The notes under the pieces are model-generated. The model was not told the origin of the DNA, searched no databases, and saw only the letters and a list, made by a program, of their open reading frames with translations. The position numbers and the translations under genes are program-made. A stretch of DNA of 64,000 bases from EA-27 sp964396265 (lineage in GTDB: Archaea; Thermoplasmatota; Thermoplasmata; RBG-16-68-12; EA-27), in the NCBI GenBank assembly GCA_964396265.1, contig CAYNEM010000006.1:62001-126000 (forward strand), written 5' to 3'. Within the stretch, counting starts at the first letter, position 1. Each line of letters opens with the position of its first letter. Of this stretch, positions 1 through 9,351 are shown one piece after another.

Positions 1-1467
1 GGATGGTCGACGCTCATCAACGTCGCGCTGGAATCCGGAATCCCGCAGAGCAATGCGAGCAGCGGGGTACCGCGCAGTCTGGCCGTCTCCGGGAGCCTGT
101 TGTACGCCCTCTTCACCGCCGGGAACGCGACCGCGAACCGCGAAGTCCTCGTCGCCTTGGACGTCTCCACCGGGGTTCGCCAGTGGACGTTCGCGGGGTC
201 GCCGCTGTGGACGGCCGCGACGCCGGAAGGCACGCGCTCTGCGCCCGTGGTCGGGAGCGGCATCCTCGCTTTCGGTTCCCAAGACCCCAACGGCACCGTA
301 TACGCGCTGAACCCGACGACCGGCGCGGTCTCCTGGTGGTCGCCCACCGGCGAACCCGTGCGGACCGTTCCCGCCATCGTCGGGGACATCGTCTATGTCA
401 CCGCGGGAAGCATCCTCTGGTACTACGACGTCCAGGGCCAATCGGACGGGGACCAGGGGATCCTCGACGCGAACGGCACCGGCGACCTCCTGTTCACGGT
501 CGACCTCGGAGCGCCCGTCGCCTCGTCCCCTATCGTCTCCGGATCGTACGTGTACCTGGATGTCGCGGGCGACTTGTGGAAGGTCGATCGCCTCCTCGCA
601 GGTGCCCCGACCTGGGTTCAGGACACGCCGCACGAGACGGACGCGACGCCTGCGGTCGCGGGCAACCTGATCGTGACGCGACGTTCCGATGGCCGGCTCT
701 ATGCGTACGACGCGACGACGGGACAGGTGCAATGGGTGCGTTCCGCGATGCCGAGCCCAACGAACGGCGGCGACCTGGCGGTGGCCGGCGGCCGCGTGTT
801 CCTGAGCGCTCGGAGCGGGACGACGTACGACCTCGTCGCCCTCGACGCCACGGACGGCACGGTCGTCTTCCGGAACACGACCGCAGGACGTGCGTCGATG
901 GGCGCGCCTGTCGTGGCGGGCAGCAAGGTGCTCGTGACGGAGGGGGCCGCCCTTCGCGCATTCCGCGGCCAGCCGGACCTCGCGCCGGACAAGGTCGTCC
1001 TTAGCCCCGGGAGCATCACGGAGAACTTTGCGCGCGCGAACGTCACCATCACCGTCCGGAACCTCGGCGGCGAGCCCGTGTACGGCGTCCGCATACAGGT
1101 GTACGACGGAGACAAAGTCCTCGCGAACCGCATCGGTGACTTCACGATCGGCACCGCAGGGAATCCCGTCGAGCCGAACGCGATCGCGACGTTCTACACG
1201 GCAGACCGCGATTGGACCGTGGGGGATCACGAGGTGTGGGTCGTGATCGACCGCGCGCTCACGGAGACGAACGACGCGAACAACGAGAAGGCGTTCCCGA
1301 TCTACGTGCAGCCCGGGCCGTCCCCGGACCCCGTCGTGCTTGGCGCGGGGCCGTACGCGCTCGCGCTCCTCGGCGGCTTCGGGGTCGGCATCCTTGTGCT
1401 CTGGTTCCCCATCCGACGTCTCCGCGAGTCGAAGCGCAAGGAGCCGGAGAAGGGGACGGAGAAGTAA
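1..1467 (+). CDS. Secreted PQQ-propeller/CARDB protein, C-terminally anchored (5' partial)
   Basis: The frame is open from the first base, so the N-terminus (presumably a signal peptide) lies outside the window. About 488 codons are visible. The first two thirds are PQQ-like beta-propeller blades, seen as recurring 'VYALNPTTGAVSW', 'LYAYDATTGQVQW' and 'LVALDATDGTVVF' units. A CARDB-type Ig fold follows ('VRNLGGEPVYGVRIQVYDG' ... 'ETNDANNEKAF'). One transmembrane helix ('LALLGGFGVGILVLWF') and a basic tail (RRLRESKRKEPEK) end the protein, so the propeller should sit outside the cell with the tail inside. Propellers of this type bind ligands or partners; nothing here shows enzymatic activity. 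The protein matches several other exported propeller proteins in this window. Confidence 0.8.
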   Translation, partial: GWSTLINVALESGIPQSNASSGVPRSLAVSGSLLYALFTAGNATANREVLVALDVSTGVRQWTFAGSPLWTAATPEGTRSAPVVGSGILAFGSQDPNGTVYALNPTTGAVSWWSPTGEPVRTVPAIVGDIVYVTAGSILWYYDVQGQSDGDQGILDANGTGDLLFTVDLGAPVASSPIVSGSYVYLDVAGDLWKVDRLLAGAPTWVQDTPHETDATPAVAGNLIVTRRSDGRLYAYDATTGQVQWVRSAMPSPTNGGDLAVAGGRVFLSARSGTTYDLVALDATDGTVVFRNTTAGRASMGAPVVAGSKVLVTEGAALRAFRGQPDLAPDKVVLSPGSITENFARANVTITVRNLGGEPVYGVRIQVYDGDKVLANRIGDFTIGTAGNPVEPNAIATFYTADRDWTVGDHEVWVVIDRALTETNDANNEKAFPIYVQPGPSPDPVVLGAGPYALALLGGFGVGILVLWFPIRRLRESKRKEPEKGTEK

Positions 1468-1484
1468 CGGCTGCGAGGCGAGAA

Positions 1485-1490
1485 TTTAAG
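1485..1490 (+). promoter_or_regulatory. TATA box of purB
   Basis: TTTAAG centred about 26 bp before the GTG at 1514. This is the archaeal box A distance for a transcript starting at the start codon, and it supports that GTG. Confidence 0.55.
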
Positions 1491-1513
1491 GGAGGCGCGG
1501 CCTTCCGTCGCCC

Positions 1514-2848
1514 GTGGTCGTCTGCCCGCTCGACTTCCGGTACGGCCGGCCCTCGATGAAGAGCCTGTTCTCCGAGGAGACGAAGCTCCAGCGGCTCCTT
1601 GACGTCGAGGCCGCCCTGGCGCGCGCGCACGCGCAGGTCGGGAACATCCCGCGGGATTCCGCGGAGGCGATCCGCAAGGCGGCGACGACGAAGGGCGTCT
1701 CCCCGGACCGCGTCGCGCAGATCGAGAAGGAGATCGGTCACGACGTCATGGCGGTCGTGCTCGCGCTGTCCGAGAAGGCCGGGGACGCGGGGAAGTACGT
1801 GCACGTGGGGGCGACGAGCAACGACATCACGGACACGGCGACCGCGCTCCAGCTGCGGGACGCGCTCGACCTCATCGAGAAGGACCTCGTCCAGCTGAAG
1901 GGGGCTCTCCTGGGCCTCGCGCGGAAGCACAAGAAGACGATCATGCTCGGGCGCACGCACGGGCAGGCCGCTGTGCCGATTACGTTCGGCCTCAAGATGG
2001 CGGTGTTCGCGCTCGAGGTCGCGCGGCACGCGGACCGGCTTCGGGAGGCCCGGCCGCGGATCTGCGTGGGCAAGATGAGCGGCGCCGTCGGGACGGGCGC
2101 CGGGTATGGCCCGAAGGCCCTGGAGATCCAGGACCTCGTGATGAAGGACCTCGGCATCGGCTACGAGGAGGCGTCCGGGCAGATCGTCGGTCGGGACCGC
2201 CACGCCGAGCTGATGTCCGTGCTTGCGAACATCGCCGCGAGCGCCGAGAAATTCGCGACGGAGGTCCGGAACCTCCAGCGTACGGAGATCGGGGAGGCGG
2301 CGGAAGCCTTCGGGGAGCGCCAGGTCGGCTCGTCCACGATGGCGAACAAGGAGAACCCCGTGACGAGCGAGAACGTGTGCGGCCTCGCGCGGATCGTGCG
2401 CGCCTTCGTCATCCCCGCGTACGAGAACGTCCCTCTGTGGCACGAACGCGACCTCACGAACAGCGCGGCAGAGAGGATCATGATCCCTCACGCCCTCATC
2501 CTGACGGACGACGTGCTCGCGAAGCTCTCGGACGTGTTCCGGAACCTCCGCGTATATCCCGAGCGCATGCGGGAGAACCTCGATCGCACGAAGGGTCAGG
2601 CGATGGCGGAGTCCGTCATGCTGACGCTCGTGGGCAAGGGGATCGGCAGGCAGGAGGCGCACAAGCTCGTGCAGGACGCCGCCAAGAAGGCGAGGGAGAA
2701 GGACGCCGATCTCCGGGACGCGTTGGCGTCGGATCCGAGGATTGCCAAGGCGCTCTCGAAGAAGGAGATCGACGCGGCGCTCGACCCGAACGGATACCTC
2801 GGCTCCTCCGTGGAAATCGTGGACCGCATCGCGAAGAAGTACGGGTGA
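1514..2848 (+). CDS. purB: Adenylosuccinate lyase
   Basis: Catalyses two fumarate-releasing steps: SAICAR to AICAR in purine synthesis, and adenylosuccinate to AMP. The 444 residues are normal for the archaeal/Bacillus-type enzyme. The start 'VVCPLDFRYG' matches the usual N-terminus (xxHPIDYRYG) and supports the GTG start. Superfamily signatures are visible: 'GATSNDITDTA' near residue 100, the histidine motif 'GRTHGQAAVP' near 150, and the flexible serine loop 'GSSTMANKENP' near 277. PurA, which makes its substrate, is about 4 kb downstream in the same orientation but under its own promoter. Confidence 0.96.
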   Translation: MVVCPLDFRYGRPSMKSLFSEETKLQRLLDVEAALARAHAQVGNIPRDSAEAIRKAATTKGVSPDRVAQIEKEIGHDVMAVVLALSEKAGDAGKYVHVGATSNDITDTATALQLRDALDLIEKDLVQLKGALLGLARKHKKTIMLGRTHGQAAVPITFGLKMAVFALEVARHADRLREARPRICVGKMSGAVGTGAGYGPKALEIQDLVMKDLGIGYEEASGQIVGRDRHAELMSVLANIAASAEKFATEVRNLQRTEIGEAAEAFGERQVGSSTMANKENPVTSENVCGLARIVRAFVIPAYENVPLWHERDLTNSAAERIMIPHALILTDDVLAKLSDVFRNLRVYPERMRENLDRTKGQAMAESVMLTLVGKGIGRQEAHKLVQDAAKKAREKDADLRDALASDPRIAKALSKKEIDAALDPNGYLGSSVEIVDRIAKKYG

Positions 2849-2870
2849 TTCGCGCTCCTCCGGCGCATCC

Positions 2871-2876
2871 TTATAT
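2871..2876 (+). promoter_or_regulatory. TATA box of DNA ligase
   Basis: TTATAT about 28 bp before the ATG at 2902, implying a leaderless mRNA. It decides the start: the open frame extends far upstream into purB, but only 2902 fits both promoter and protein. Confidence 0.6.
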
Positions 2877-2901
2877 CGACCGCATACGGTTCCGAGCCGT
2901 C

Positions 2902-4656
2902 ATGGAGTATGCGAGCCTCGTCGGCTTCTACGAGAGACTCGACGCCACGACGAAGCGCCTCGAGATGACGGCCATCCTGGTCGAACTGTTCCGTCAGACG
3001 CTGCCCGAGGAAATCAAGGAGGTCGTCTACCTCACGGAGGGCCGCATCGCTCCCGACTACGCGGGCATCGAGCTCGGGCTCGCCGACAAGCTTGCCGTCC
3101 GCGTCCTCGCCCAGGTCACGGGACTCGACGACCAGATGGTCACGGCGATGATGAAGGAGAAGGGCGACCTGGGCATCGTCGCGGAGACGGCGATTTCCGA
3201 AAGAAGACAGGCCGCGCTCTCCGGACGGGAACCGCTGACTGTGCGCAAGGTCTTCGAGAATCTGGCGGCAATCGCGAAAGCCGCGGGCGAGGGATCGCAA
3301 CAGGCAAAGATCGACCGGCTCGCGGAACTCCTACGAGATGCCACAGCGACGGAGGCGAAGTACATCGTCCGCACGGTCATCGGGAAGATGCGACTCGGGG
3401 TCGCGGACATGACGATCGTCGACGCGTTGGCGGCGGCGTTCGCGACGAAGGACCAGAAGGCGGCGGTCGAGCGCGCGTACAACGTGTCCTCGGACCTCGG
3501 CGACGTGGCGGCGGTCCTGGCGGCGAAGGGGATCGACGGCCTCGCGGAGGTCCATCTCAAGGTGGGCCGCCCGATCCTCTCCATGCTCTGCGAGCGCGTC
3601 CCCACGCTGAAGGAGGCGTTCGAGCGGCTCGGGCGGTGTGCATTCGAGTACAAGTACGACGGCCTCCGGATGCAGGTGCACGTGGCGCGGGAGGGCGTCC
3701 AGATCTTCTCCCGCCGCCTCGAGAACATCACGTCCCAGTTCCCCGAGATCGTGGCGGCCGTGCGCGGCGCGTTCACCGCCAACGACGGCATCATCGAGGG
3801 CGAGGGCGTCCCCGTCGACCCGAACACGGGCGACATCCTCCCGTTCCAGATCGTGAGCCACCGCCGCGGTAGGAAGTTCGACGTCGACGCCGTGGCGGCG
3901 GAGTTCCCGGTGACGCTGTTCCTGTTCGACTGCCTCCTCAAGGACGGAGAGGACCTCACGACGCAGACGTACGAGCAACGCCGCCAAACGCTGAAGGATG
4001 TCGTCCGCCAGGGCGACCGAGTGAAGTTCGCGCACGCGATCGATACGCACGATGAAGCCGAGGCAGAGAGGTTCTTCGAGGAGGCGATCCAGCTCGGCTG
4101 CGAAGGGCTCGTCGCGAAGGCGCTCGACTCCGTGTACGAGGCAGGCGCCCGCGGGTACAAGTGGGTCAAGCTGAAGCGGGACTACCAGGCGGAGATGACG
4201 GACACGGTCGACCTCGTCGTCGTCGGCGGCCTCGCGGGGCGCGGAAAGCGCGCGGGCACGTGGGGCGCGCTCCTCATGGCCGCGTACGACAAGCCCACGG
4301 ACACGTTCAAGACCGTGTGCAAGCTCGGCACGGGGTTCACGGACGAGTTGCTCGCCTCGTTCCCGGGCAAGTTCGGGCCCCATCTCCTCGAGCACCGCCA
4401 TGCGCGCGTGGACAGCACGATGAAGGCGGACGCGTGGTTCGAACCCACGTACGTGATGGAGGTGCTCGGCCCGGAAATCACGCTGAGCCCCGTGCACACC
4501 GCCGCCAAAGGAGCCGTTCGCGAGGGATCAGGCCTTGCGATCCGTTTCCCACGGTTCACGGGGAAGTGGCGCGAGGACAAGAGGCCCGAGGACGCGACGA
4601 CGGTGCAGGAAGTGCTCGACGTGTACCGCCGCCAGCTCAAGACGGTGAAGGGATGA
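2902..4656 (+). CDS. lig: ATP-dependent DNA ligase
   Basis: Seals DNA nicks in replication and repair using ATP. The protein has 584 residues, typical of archaeal Lig. The order is an N-terminal helical DNA-binding domain (from 'MEYASLVGFYERLDAT'), the nucleotidyltransferase core with 'EYKYDGLRMQ' (adenylated lysine K251), then motif III 'LFLFDCLLKDGED', motif IV 'CEGLVAKALDSVYEAG' and motif V 'YKWVKLKRDY', and a C-terminal OB fold. The frame is open upstream but that stretch is antisense-like inside purB. Its stop overlaps the start of the next repair gene (ATGA), so the two are co-translated. Confidence 0.96.
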   Translation: MEYASLVGFYERLDATTKRLEMTAILVELFRQTLPEEIKEVVYLTEGRIAPDYAGIELGLADKLAVRVLAQVTGLDDQMVTAMMKEKGDLGIVAETAISERRQAALSGREPLTVRKVFENLAAIAKAAGEGSQQAKIDRLAELLRDATATEAKYIVRTVIGKMRLGVADMTIVDALAAAFATKDQKAAVERAYNVSSDLGDVAAVLAAKGIDGLAEVHLKVGRPILSMLCERVPTLKEAFERLGRCAFEYKYDGLRMQVHVAREGVQIFSRRLENITSQFPEIVAAVRGAFTANDGIIEGEGVPVDPNTGDILPFQIVSHRRGRKFDVDAVAAEFPVTLFLFDCLLKDGEDLTTQTYEQRRQTLKDVVRQGDRVKFAHAIDTHDEAEAERFFEEAIQLGCEGLVAKALDSVYEAGARGYKWVKLKRDYQAEMTDTVDLVVVGGLAGRGKRAGTWGALLMAAYDKPTDTFKTVCKLGTGFTDELLASFPGKFGPHLLEHRHARVDSTMKADAWFEPTYVMEVLGPEITLSPVHTAAKGAVREGSGLAIRFPRFTGKWREDKRPEDATTVQEVLDVYRRQLKTVKG

Positions 4657-5396
4657 ACGTCGCCGCGGAGCGGCGCAAGATTCTCGCGCAGATTCGAAAG
4701 CACGGCAAGAAAGGCGGCGACGCGTGGTTGCAGAAGTACGTCGGCTCACCCCATCCTGTGCTCGGGGTCTCCGTCCCGCAGATGCGCGCGATCTTGGCGG
4801 CGTTTCGAAAGGAGCATCGGGACGTGACCGCCAAGGAATCGAATACATTGGCGGTGGCGGTCTGGCGAGGAAAGACCTTCGAGGAGAAGGCGTTCGCCAT
4901 CATGATGATGGACGGTTACGCAACGGTTCTCGACGAGCCTTCCTGGCGTCTTCTGGACTCGTGGGTCGACGCGTGCGTCGGCTGGGGGATGTGCGACAGC
5001 ATCGGCGCGGGACCGATCGCGAAAATGGTCTACGCGAAGCCCGCGCGTTTCCGCGACCTCCAGCGATGGGCGAAGTCGAGGAACCTTTGGCGGCGCCGCA
5101 TTGCCCTGTACGCGCTCCACGACTTCGTGCTCGCGAAGGAACTGGACAAGCCTCTCCAGTTGATCGGGAGACTGCTGTACGACGAGGAGTTCTGGGTCCG
5201 GCGCGCCGTGGGCACCTGGCTGCGTGAGTGCTGGAAGCGGGACCGGGCGCGGACCGAAGCCTTCCTCGTGTCCCATGCTGGTGGCCTGCCCGCGATCGTG
5301 GTGACCGTCGCGACCGAGCGAGCGCCAGTCTACTTCCGGCGGAAACTGCGGACGCTCTCCAAGAATCCAGCGACGAGAGTCCGTGCGCGACGCTGA
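4653..5396 (+). CDS. AlkD-like DNA alkylation repair protein
   Basis: A 247-residue protein starting at the ATG that overlaps the ligase stop codon (ATGA). The sequence 'YVGSPHPVLGVSVPQMRAI' followed by helical repeats, 'WVDACVGWGMCDSIG' and 'FWVRRAVGTWLREC' resembles the HEAT-like AlkC/AlkD alkylpurine glycosylase fold (DNA_alkylation family). Members remove bulky cationic alkylated bases. Coupling to DNA ligase suggests a base-excision repair function; this pairing is inference from the overlap. The substrate cannot be told from sequence. Confidence 0.8.
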   Translation: MNVAAERRKILAQIRKHGKKGGDAWLQKYVGSPHPVLGVSVPQMRAILAAFRKEHRDVTAKESNTLAVAVWRGKTFEEKAFAIMMMDGYATVLDEPSWRLLDSWVDACVGWGMCDSIGAGPIAKMVYAKPARFRDLQRWAKSRNLWRRRIALYALHDFVLAKELDKPLQLIGRLLYDEEFWVRRAVGTWLRECWKRDRARTEAFLVSHAGGLPAIVVTVATERAPVYFRRKLRTLSKNPATRVRARR

Positions 5397-5475
5397 TTGC
5401 GACGGTCGCGGGACCCTCTTGGTTTGGGGGACGCAAACGAACCGCGAACGACGGTAGGATTACCGCGTCTCTGCC

Positions 5476-6747
5476 CTAGCCGCCCCCCGCCGAACCCAGA
5501 CCGAACACATGAGGGGAGCCGGAGGATTGGGACGACGGACCTCCCGTGAGGTGCGCGACCTTGAGAGTATTGTTTGTTTCGTCGACGTAGGCGATCAGGC
5601 CAAACCCGTCCGAACCGATTGTGATCGAGGGGTACGTCCCGACGTTGGCCGCATCGTCGACGGTCACGATGACCGCCTCGGCACAGGCGGGGTTCGAGCA
5701 GTACGCGACCTTGAGGGCCGTGATTGCGCTGTCGCGGAGCGCGATCAGGCCGAGACCGTCAGGACCCACCGTCATGGAGGAATACTCCCCGAGGCTTCCG
5801 TCGAGGGTCGTCAGCTCTGCCTCGGTACAAGCGACATCCAAGCAATGGGCGACCCTGATGCCGGCGTCCGGCATGTCCATGTAGCTAATCAGGCCGAACC
5901 CGTCCTTGCCAACCGCGATCGAGGTCCAGTGTCCCGTGTAACCCCCGCCATCGACGATGGTCACAGTAGCTCCGGAGCAAGCGGTATCCCGACAATGAGC
6001 CACCTTGAGATGACCGTCGGAGTCACCGAAGTAGCTGATGAGGCCGAGCCCGTCCGAACCGATAGCGATCGAAATGTATCCGCCAACGTAGCCCGCATTC
6101 TCAATCGTCGTCACGCTCGCTCGAGCGCAGGCGACGTCCAGGCAGTGGGCGACCAAGAGTTTCATGTTGTTGGCGTCCATGTAGCTGATCAAGCCGAGGC
6201 CATCCGAGCCGATCGCGATGGAGCTGTAGGACCCGCCCATGACGTCGATCCTCGCGATGGTGGCCCGGCTGCACCGCGCATCCAGACAGTGGGCGACCTT
6301 GAGGGCGTCGTTCGTCGCGTCCAGATAGCTGATCAATCCTAGGCCGTCCGTCCCGATCGCGAGGGACGTATACCACCCTACAGCGTCATCGCCATCGAGC
6401 GTCGCCAGCTCGGCCTCAGTGCACGCAATGTCCAGACAATGCGCAACCTTCAGGTCCGCGTTCGTTTCGTCGAAGTAGCTGATGAGGCCAAGCCCGTCCG
6501 ACCCGATCTCAATTGAGGGAAATCGCCCGAGAGCGCCCTCGATGTGAACCGCGGTGATCCCGGAATTCGGGATGGCGATTCCGCCCTGCGAATCGTGCGA
6601 ATCTTCCCTCGGAGCTGGCGCTGCGAGCACCGCGAGAGAAGCGAGGAGCACACCCAGCGCGAAAAAGCTGGCTCCCATGGTCATCGCTCGGCCAACCGAG
6701 GTCCGGAAGAGCGAGGCGGGAAGCACCGCCTTCCCGTGAGAGGCCAT
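5476..6747 (-). CDS. Secreted protein of seven ~48-residue cysteine-pair repeats
   Basis: A 423-residue protein. A TATA-like box at 6771-6777 is 27 bp before the ATG at 6747, so I reject a longer open frame reaching 6933. An N-terminal hydrophobic segment ('MGASFFALGVLLASLAVLAA') is a signal peptide. The rest is seven repeats with 'SIAIGSDGLGLISYxD' and then 'LKVAHCLDxAC'; most repeats carry a C-x4-C pair and acidic residues. The pattern looks like a beta-propeller with one blade per repeat; no C-terminal anchor is visible. No specific family function is recognised. Confidence 0.75.
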   Translation of the reverse strand: MASHGKAVLPASLFRTSVGRAMTMGASFFALGVLLASLAVLAAPAPREDSHDSQGGIAIPNSGITAVHIEGALGRFPSIEIGSDGLGLISYFDETNADLKVAHCLDIACTEAELATLDGDDAVGWYTSLAIGTDGLGLISYLDATNDALKVAHCLDARCSRATIARIDVMGGSYSSIAIGSDGLGLISYMDANNMKLLVAHCLDVACARASVTTIENAGYVGGYISIAIGSDGLGLISYFGDSDGHLKVAHCRDTACSGATVTIVDGGGYTGHWTSIAVGKDGFGLISYMDMPDAGIRVAHCLDVACTEAELTTLDGSLGEYSSMTVGPDGLGLIALRDSAITALKVAYCSNPACAEAVIVTVDDAANVGTYPSITIGSDGFGLIAYVDETNNTLKVAHLTGGPSSQSSGSPHVFGLGSAGGG

Positions 6748-6770
6748 GACGCGCGCAGGGGATTGTCTCC

Positions 6771-6777
6771 ATAAAAG
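6771..6777 (-). promoter_or_regulatory. TATA box of the cysteine-pair repeat protein
   Basis: On the minus strand it reads CTTTTATGG, centred 27 bp before the ATG at 6747. It sets the start of the gene. Confidence 0.5.
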
Positions 6778-6921
6778 GGTTCCTGGCCCTCTCCGAATCT
6801 CCCGGGTTGTCTGTAGGACCTCCTCTCGTCGAGCCCCACCATCCCTGCCGTCGGTGAGTGAGAACTGGAACTGAGGAAAGCGCATTCCTCCCACAACGCA
6901 CGCGGCGCGCGGCGCCGAAGG

Positions 6922-6927
6922 TTTAAG
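6922..6927 (+). promoter_or_regulatory. TATA box of purA
   Basis: TTTAAG about 30 bp before the ATG at 6954; a leaderless or nearly leaderless transcript is expected. Confidence 0.55.
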
Positions 6928-6953
6928 GCCCATTTCCCTCTCCCATTGACGAG

Positions 6954-8330
6954 ATGCCCGGAACCGCGGTCGTCGGCCTCCAATTCGGCGACGAGGGCAA
7001 GGGGAAGATCGTCGACGTCCTCGCTGGGGAGTCCGACCTCGTGGTGCGCTTCAACGGAGGAGCGAACGCCGGGCACACGGTCCAGGTCGGGAACGAGCAG
7101 TTCGCGTTCCGTCTCCTCCCGAGCGGCATCATCCGGCCGAAGGTCCTGAACGTGATCGGCAACGGCGTCGCCGTGGATCCCGGCCAGCTCCTCGAGGAGA
7201 TCGACGGCCTGCGCAAGCGCGGGTACGCCGTCGACAACCTCCGGGTGAGCGACCGAGCGCACCTCGTGCTGCCGTGGCACAAGACGCTCGACGAGCTCGA
7301 GGAGAAGGCGAAGGGCAGCATGGCGGCGGGCACGACACGACGTGGCATCGGCCCCGTGTTCGAGGACAAGGTCGGGCGGTGGGGCATCCGCGTCACGGAC
7401 GCGCTCGACGAGATCGTCCTCCGGAAGAAGCTCGACTCTATCTATCCCGTGAAACTCAAGATGTCCAACGCGCTCGGCGGCACGGACACGTTCTCCCTCG
7501 ACGCCGTGTTCAGCCGGTACCGCGGGTACGGGGCAAGGCTGCGCGAGTTCGTCACCGACACGAGCGTCGTTGTCCACGAGGCGATCCGGAGCGGCAAGTC
7601 CGTCCTGTTCGAGGGCGCGCAGGGCACGCTCCTCTGCGTTGATCACGGGATCTATCCCTACGGGACCGCGAGCGCCTGCGTCGCAGGCGCGGCGACGGTC
7701 GGCGCGGGTGTGGGGCCGACGGCGATCTCCGCCGTGCTCGGGGTCGTGAAAGCGTTCACGAGCCGCGTCGGAGAGGGCCCGTTCCCCACAGAGGTCCAGG
7801 ACCCCGTCGCGTCACACCTCCGGGAGCGCGGCGGCGGGGAATACGGGACGGTCACGCGGCGACCACGCCGGGTCGGGTGGATCGACCTCGTCATGCTTCG
7901 GATGAGCGCGCGGGTGAACGGGCTCACGGGCTTCGCGGTGACGAAGATGGATGTCCTGGCGGGGCTGGACGCCGTGCGGGCGGCGATCGCCTATGGCCAC
8001 GACGACAAGGAGCTGCGGGACTTCCCCGCCAACCTGCGCATCCTCGGAGAGTGCAAACCGGTGTACAAGGACCTCGAGGGTTGGGGGGACCTTCCTCCGG
8101 AGGAGTGGCGACGGATCGCTGCCAAGGGATTCGACGCGCTCCCGAAGGCCGCACGGGCGTATCTCCGATGGCTCGAGACGGAGCTGGGCGCCCCTCTCGC
8201 GTTCGTGTCCGTCGGCCGGGGACGGGAGGACACGATCGACTTGCGGAAGGCCGCCAAACCAACCGCCCCCCAGCGACCGAGGACGACGACGCTCCCTCGG
8301 AAGACGAAACGTCGGAAGCCACGCCGCTAG
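6954..8330 (+). CDS. purA: Adenylosuccinate synthetase
   Basis: Joins IMP and aspartate with GTP to form adenylosuccinate, the substrate of PurB. A 458-residue protein beginning 'MPGTAVVGLQFGDEGKGKIVD', the P-loop/IMP site signature, followed by 'RFNGGANAGHTV', 'RGIGPVFEDKVGR', 'FEGAQGTLLCVDHGIYPY' and 'NGLTGFAVTKMDVL'. The last ~25 residues are a lysine/arginine/threonine-rich tail (TLPRKTKRRKPRR) beyond the usual C-terminus; its role is unknown. Own promoter; convergent with the following thiolation gene. Confidence 0.96.
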   Translation: MPGTAVVGLQFGDEGKGKIVDVLAGESDLVVRFNGGANAGHTVQVGNEQFAFRLLPSGIIRPKVLNVIGNGVAVDPGQLLEEIDGLRKRGYAVDNLRVSDRAHLVLPWHKTLDELEEKAKGSMAAGTTRRGIGPVFEDKVGRWGIRVTDALDEIVLRKKLDSIYPVKLKMSNALGGTDTFSLDAVFSRYRGYGARLREFVTDTSVVVHEAIRSGKSVLFEGAQGTLLCVDHGIYPYGTASACVAGAATVGAGVGPTAISAVLGVVKAFTSRVGEGPFPTEVQDPVASHLRERGGGEYGTVTRRPRRVGWIDLVMLRMSARVNGLTGFAVTKMDVLAGLDAVRAAIAYGHDDKELRDFPANLRILGECKPVYKDLEGWGDLPPEEWRRIAAKGFDALPKAARAYLRWLETELGAPLAFVSVGRGREDTIDLRKAAKPTAPQRPRTTTLPRKTKRRKPRR

Positions 8331-8381
8331 CGGTGGAGAAGACGAGGGAAGCCTCAGACGTTCGAGTTTTCGGGTACATCC

Positions 8382-9305
8382 TCAAGCGTCGGCGAGCTGC
8401 TCCAGATGGAGCCGCAGCTCGCAGGCTTTGCAGATCTCGTTGGCCGCGGGCTCCCCGCAGCGCGAGCACGGGTTCGGCGTCCCGGACGCGAACCTCTCCT
8501 GGAGGAGCGGGCGGAGCTGGTCGTACGTGCTCACGATCGCGTGGCGGGTGCCCGGCGCGGCCGCCTCCATCTGCGCGAGGATGGAACCGAACCGTCCCCG
8601 TTGTGCGCGCTCCGCGTACGGACAGGTCGCCTCGTGGAACGGGATACCGCGGAGCATCGCATAGAGGTACACCTCTTTCTCGGGGATCATGCGCAACGGG
8701 CTCAGGCGGGGGACCAGGCCCGGCTGCGGGGTCTCATGAGGCCCCAGCCGCGCGAGACGGTCCATGTCCGCGCGCGCCACATTCATGAGGATCGACTGGG
8801 CCGTGTCGTCGAGGTTGAGTCCGGTAGCGACGTAGTCCGCGTCGACATCGCGGGCAGCGCGATTCAACGCTTGGCGGCGGAAGACGCCGCAGTATCCGCA
8901 CGGGATCGCGTCCGCGTCGAGCTTCACGACGCGGTCCATCTCGAATCCCACGGTCTGGCGGTAGGAGATGACGCGGTGCTCGATGCCGAGGGACGCGCAG
9001 AGGCGCTTCGCGATCTCGATGCCCTGCGGGCGGTACGTGGCGATGCCCTCGTCCACCGTGATCCCGACGAGCTCGACCTCGCGCCGCGTGGAGGCGATGT
9101 CGTGCAGGAGGGTAGTCGCCGTGCAGCTGTCCTTCCCCCCGCTGATGCCGATGGCGATGCGCAAGCCGGGCAGGAGGTCGACCTCGCGGCGGAGCTCCTC
9201 CCTCGCGCGATTCTCGACGAAGGCGAGGAAGTGCTCCTGGCACAGGTGGGCGCCGCTGTACCGGATCCAAGCGACCGCCGCGCTCCCGCACTTGTCGCAC
9301 GCCAC
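8382..9305 (-). CDS. ttuA: tRNA 2-thiolation protein, TtuA/Ncs6 family
   Basis: PP-loop ATPase that thiolates uridine in tRNA (position 54 or wobble 34, depending on subfamily). 307 residues from the GTG at 9305. Visible elements are an N-terminal zinc finger (CDKC ... CQEH), the PP-loop 'GISGGKDSC', the Fe-S/catalytic motif 'PCGYCG', the 'GLNLDDTAQS' motif and a C-terminal zinc finger (CSRCGEP ... CKAC). TTG 9317 and GTG 9311 are in-frame alternatives, but a CTAAATA box at 9331-9337 lies 28 bp before GTG 9305. The exact tRNA position cannot be told without phylogeny. Confidence 0.9.
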   Translation of the reverse strand: MACDKCGSAAVAWIRYSGAHLCQEHFLAFVENRAREELRREVDLLPGLRIAIGISGGKDSCTATTLLHDIASTRREVELVGITVDEGIATYRPQGIEIAKRLCASLGIEHRVISYRQTVGFEMDRVVKLDADAIPCGYCGVFRRQALNRAARDVDADYVATGLNLDDTAQSILMNVARADMDRLARLGPHETPQPGLVPRLSPLRMIPEKEVYLYAMLRGIPFHEATCPYAERAQRGRFGSILAQMEAAAPGTRHAIVSTYDQLRPLLQERFASGTPNPCSRCGEPAANEICKACELRLHLEQLADA

Positions 9306-9330
9306 GGACACCGCCAATCCGTCGGACCGT

Positions 9331-9337
9331 ATTTAGG
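9331..9337 (-). promoter_or_regulatory. TATA box of the tRNA thiolation gene
   Basis: CCTAAATAC on the minus strand, centred 28 bp before GTG 9305. Earlier start codons would fall too close to this box. Confidence 0.5.
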
Positions 9338-9351
9338 CCCGAGCCTCGGAA

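Noticed and set aside
2377..2901. N-terminal extension of DNA ligase
   Set aside because: Lies within purB, lacks protein-like composition, and the TATA box at 2871 requires a start at 2902.
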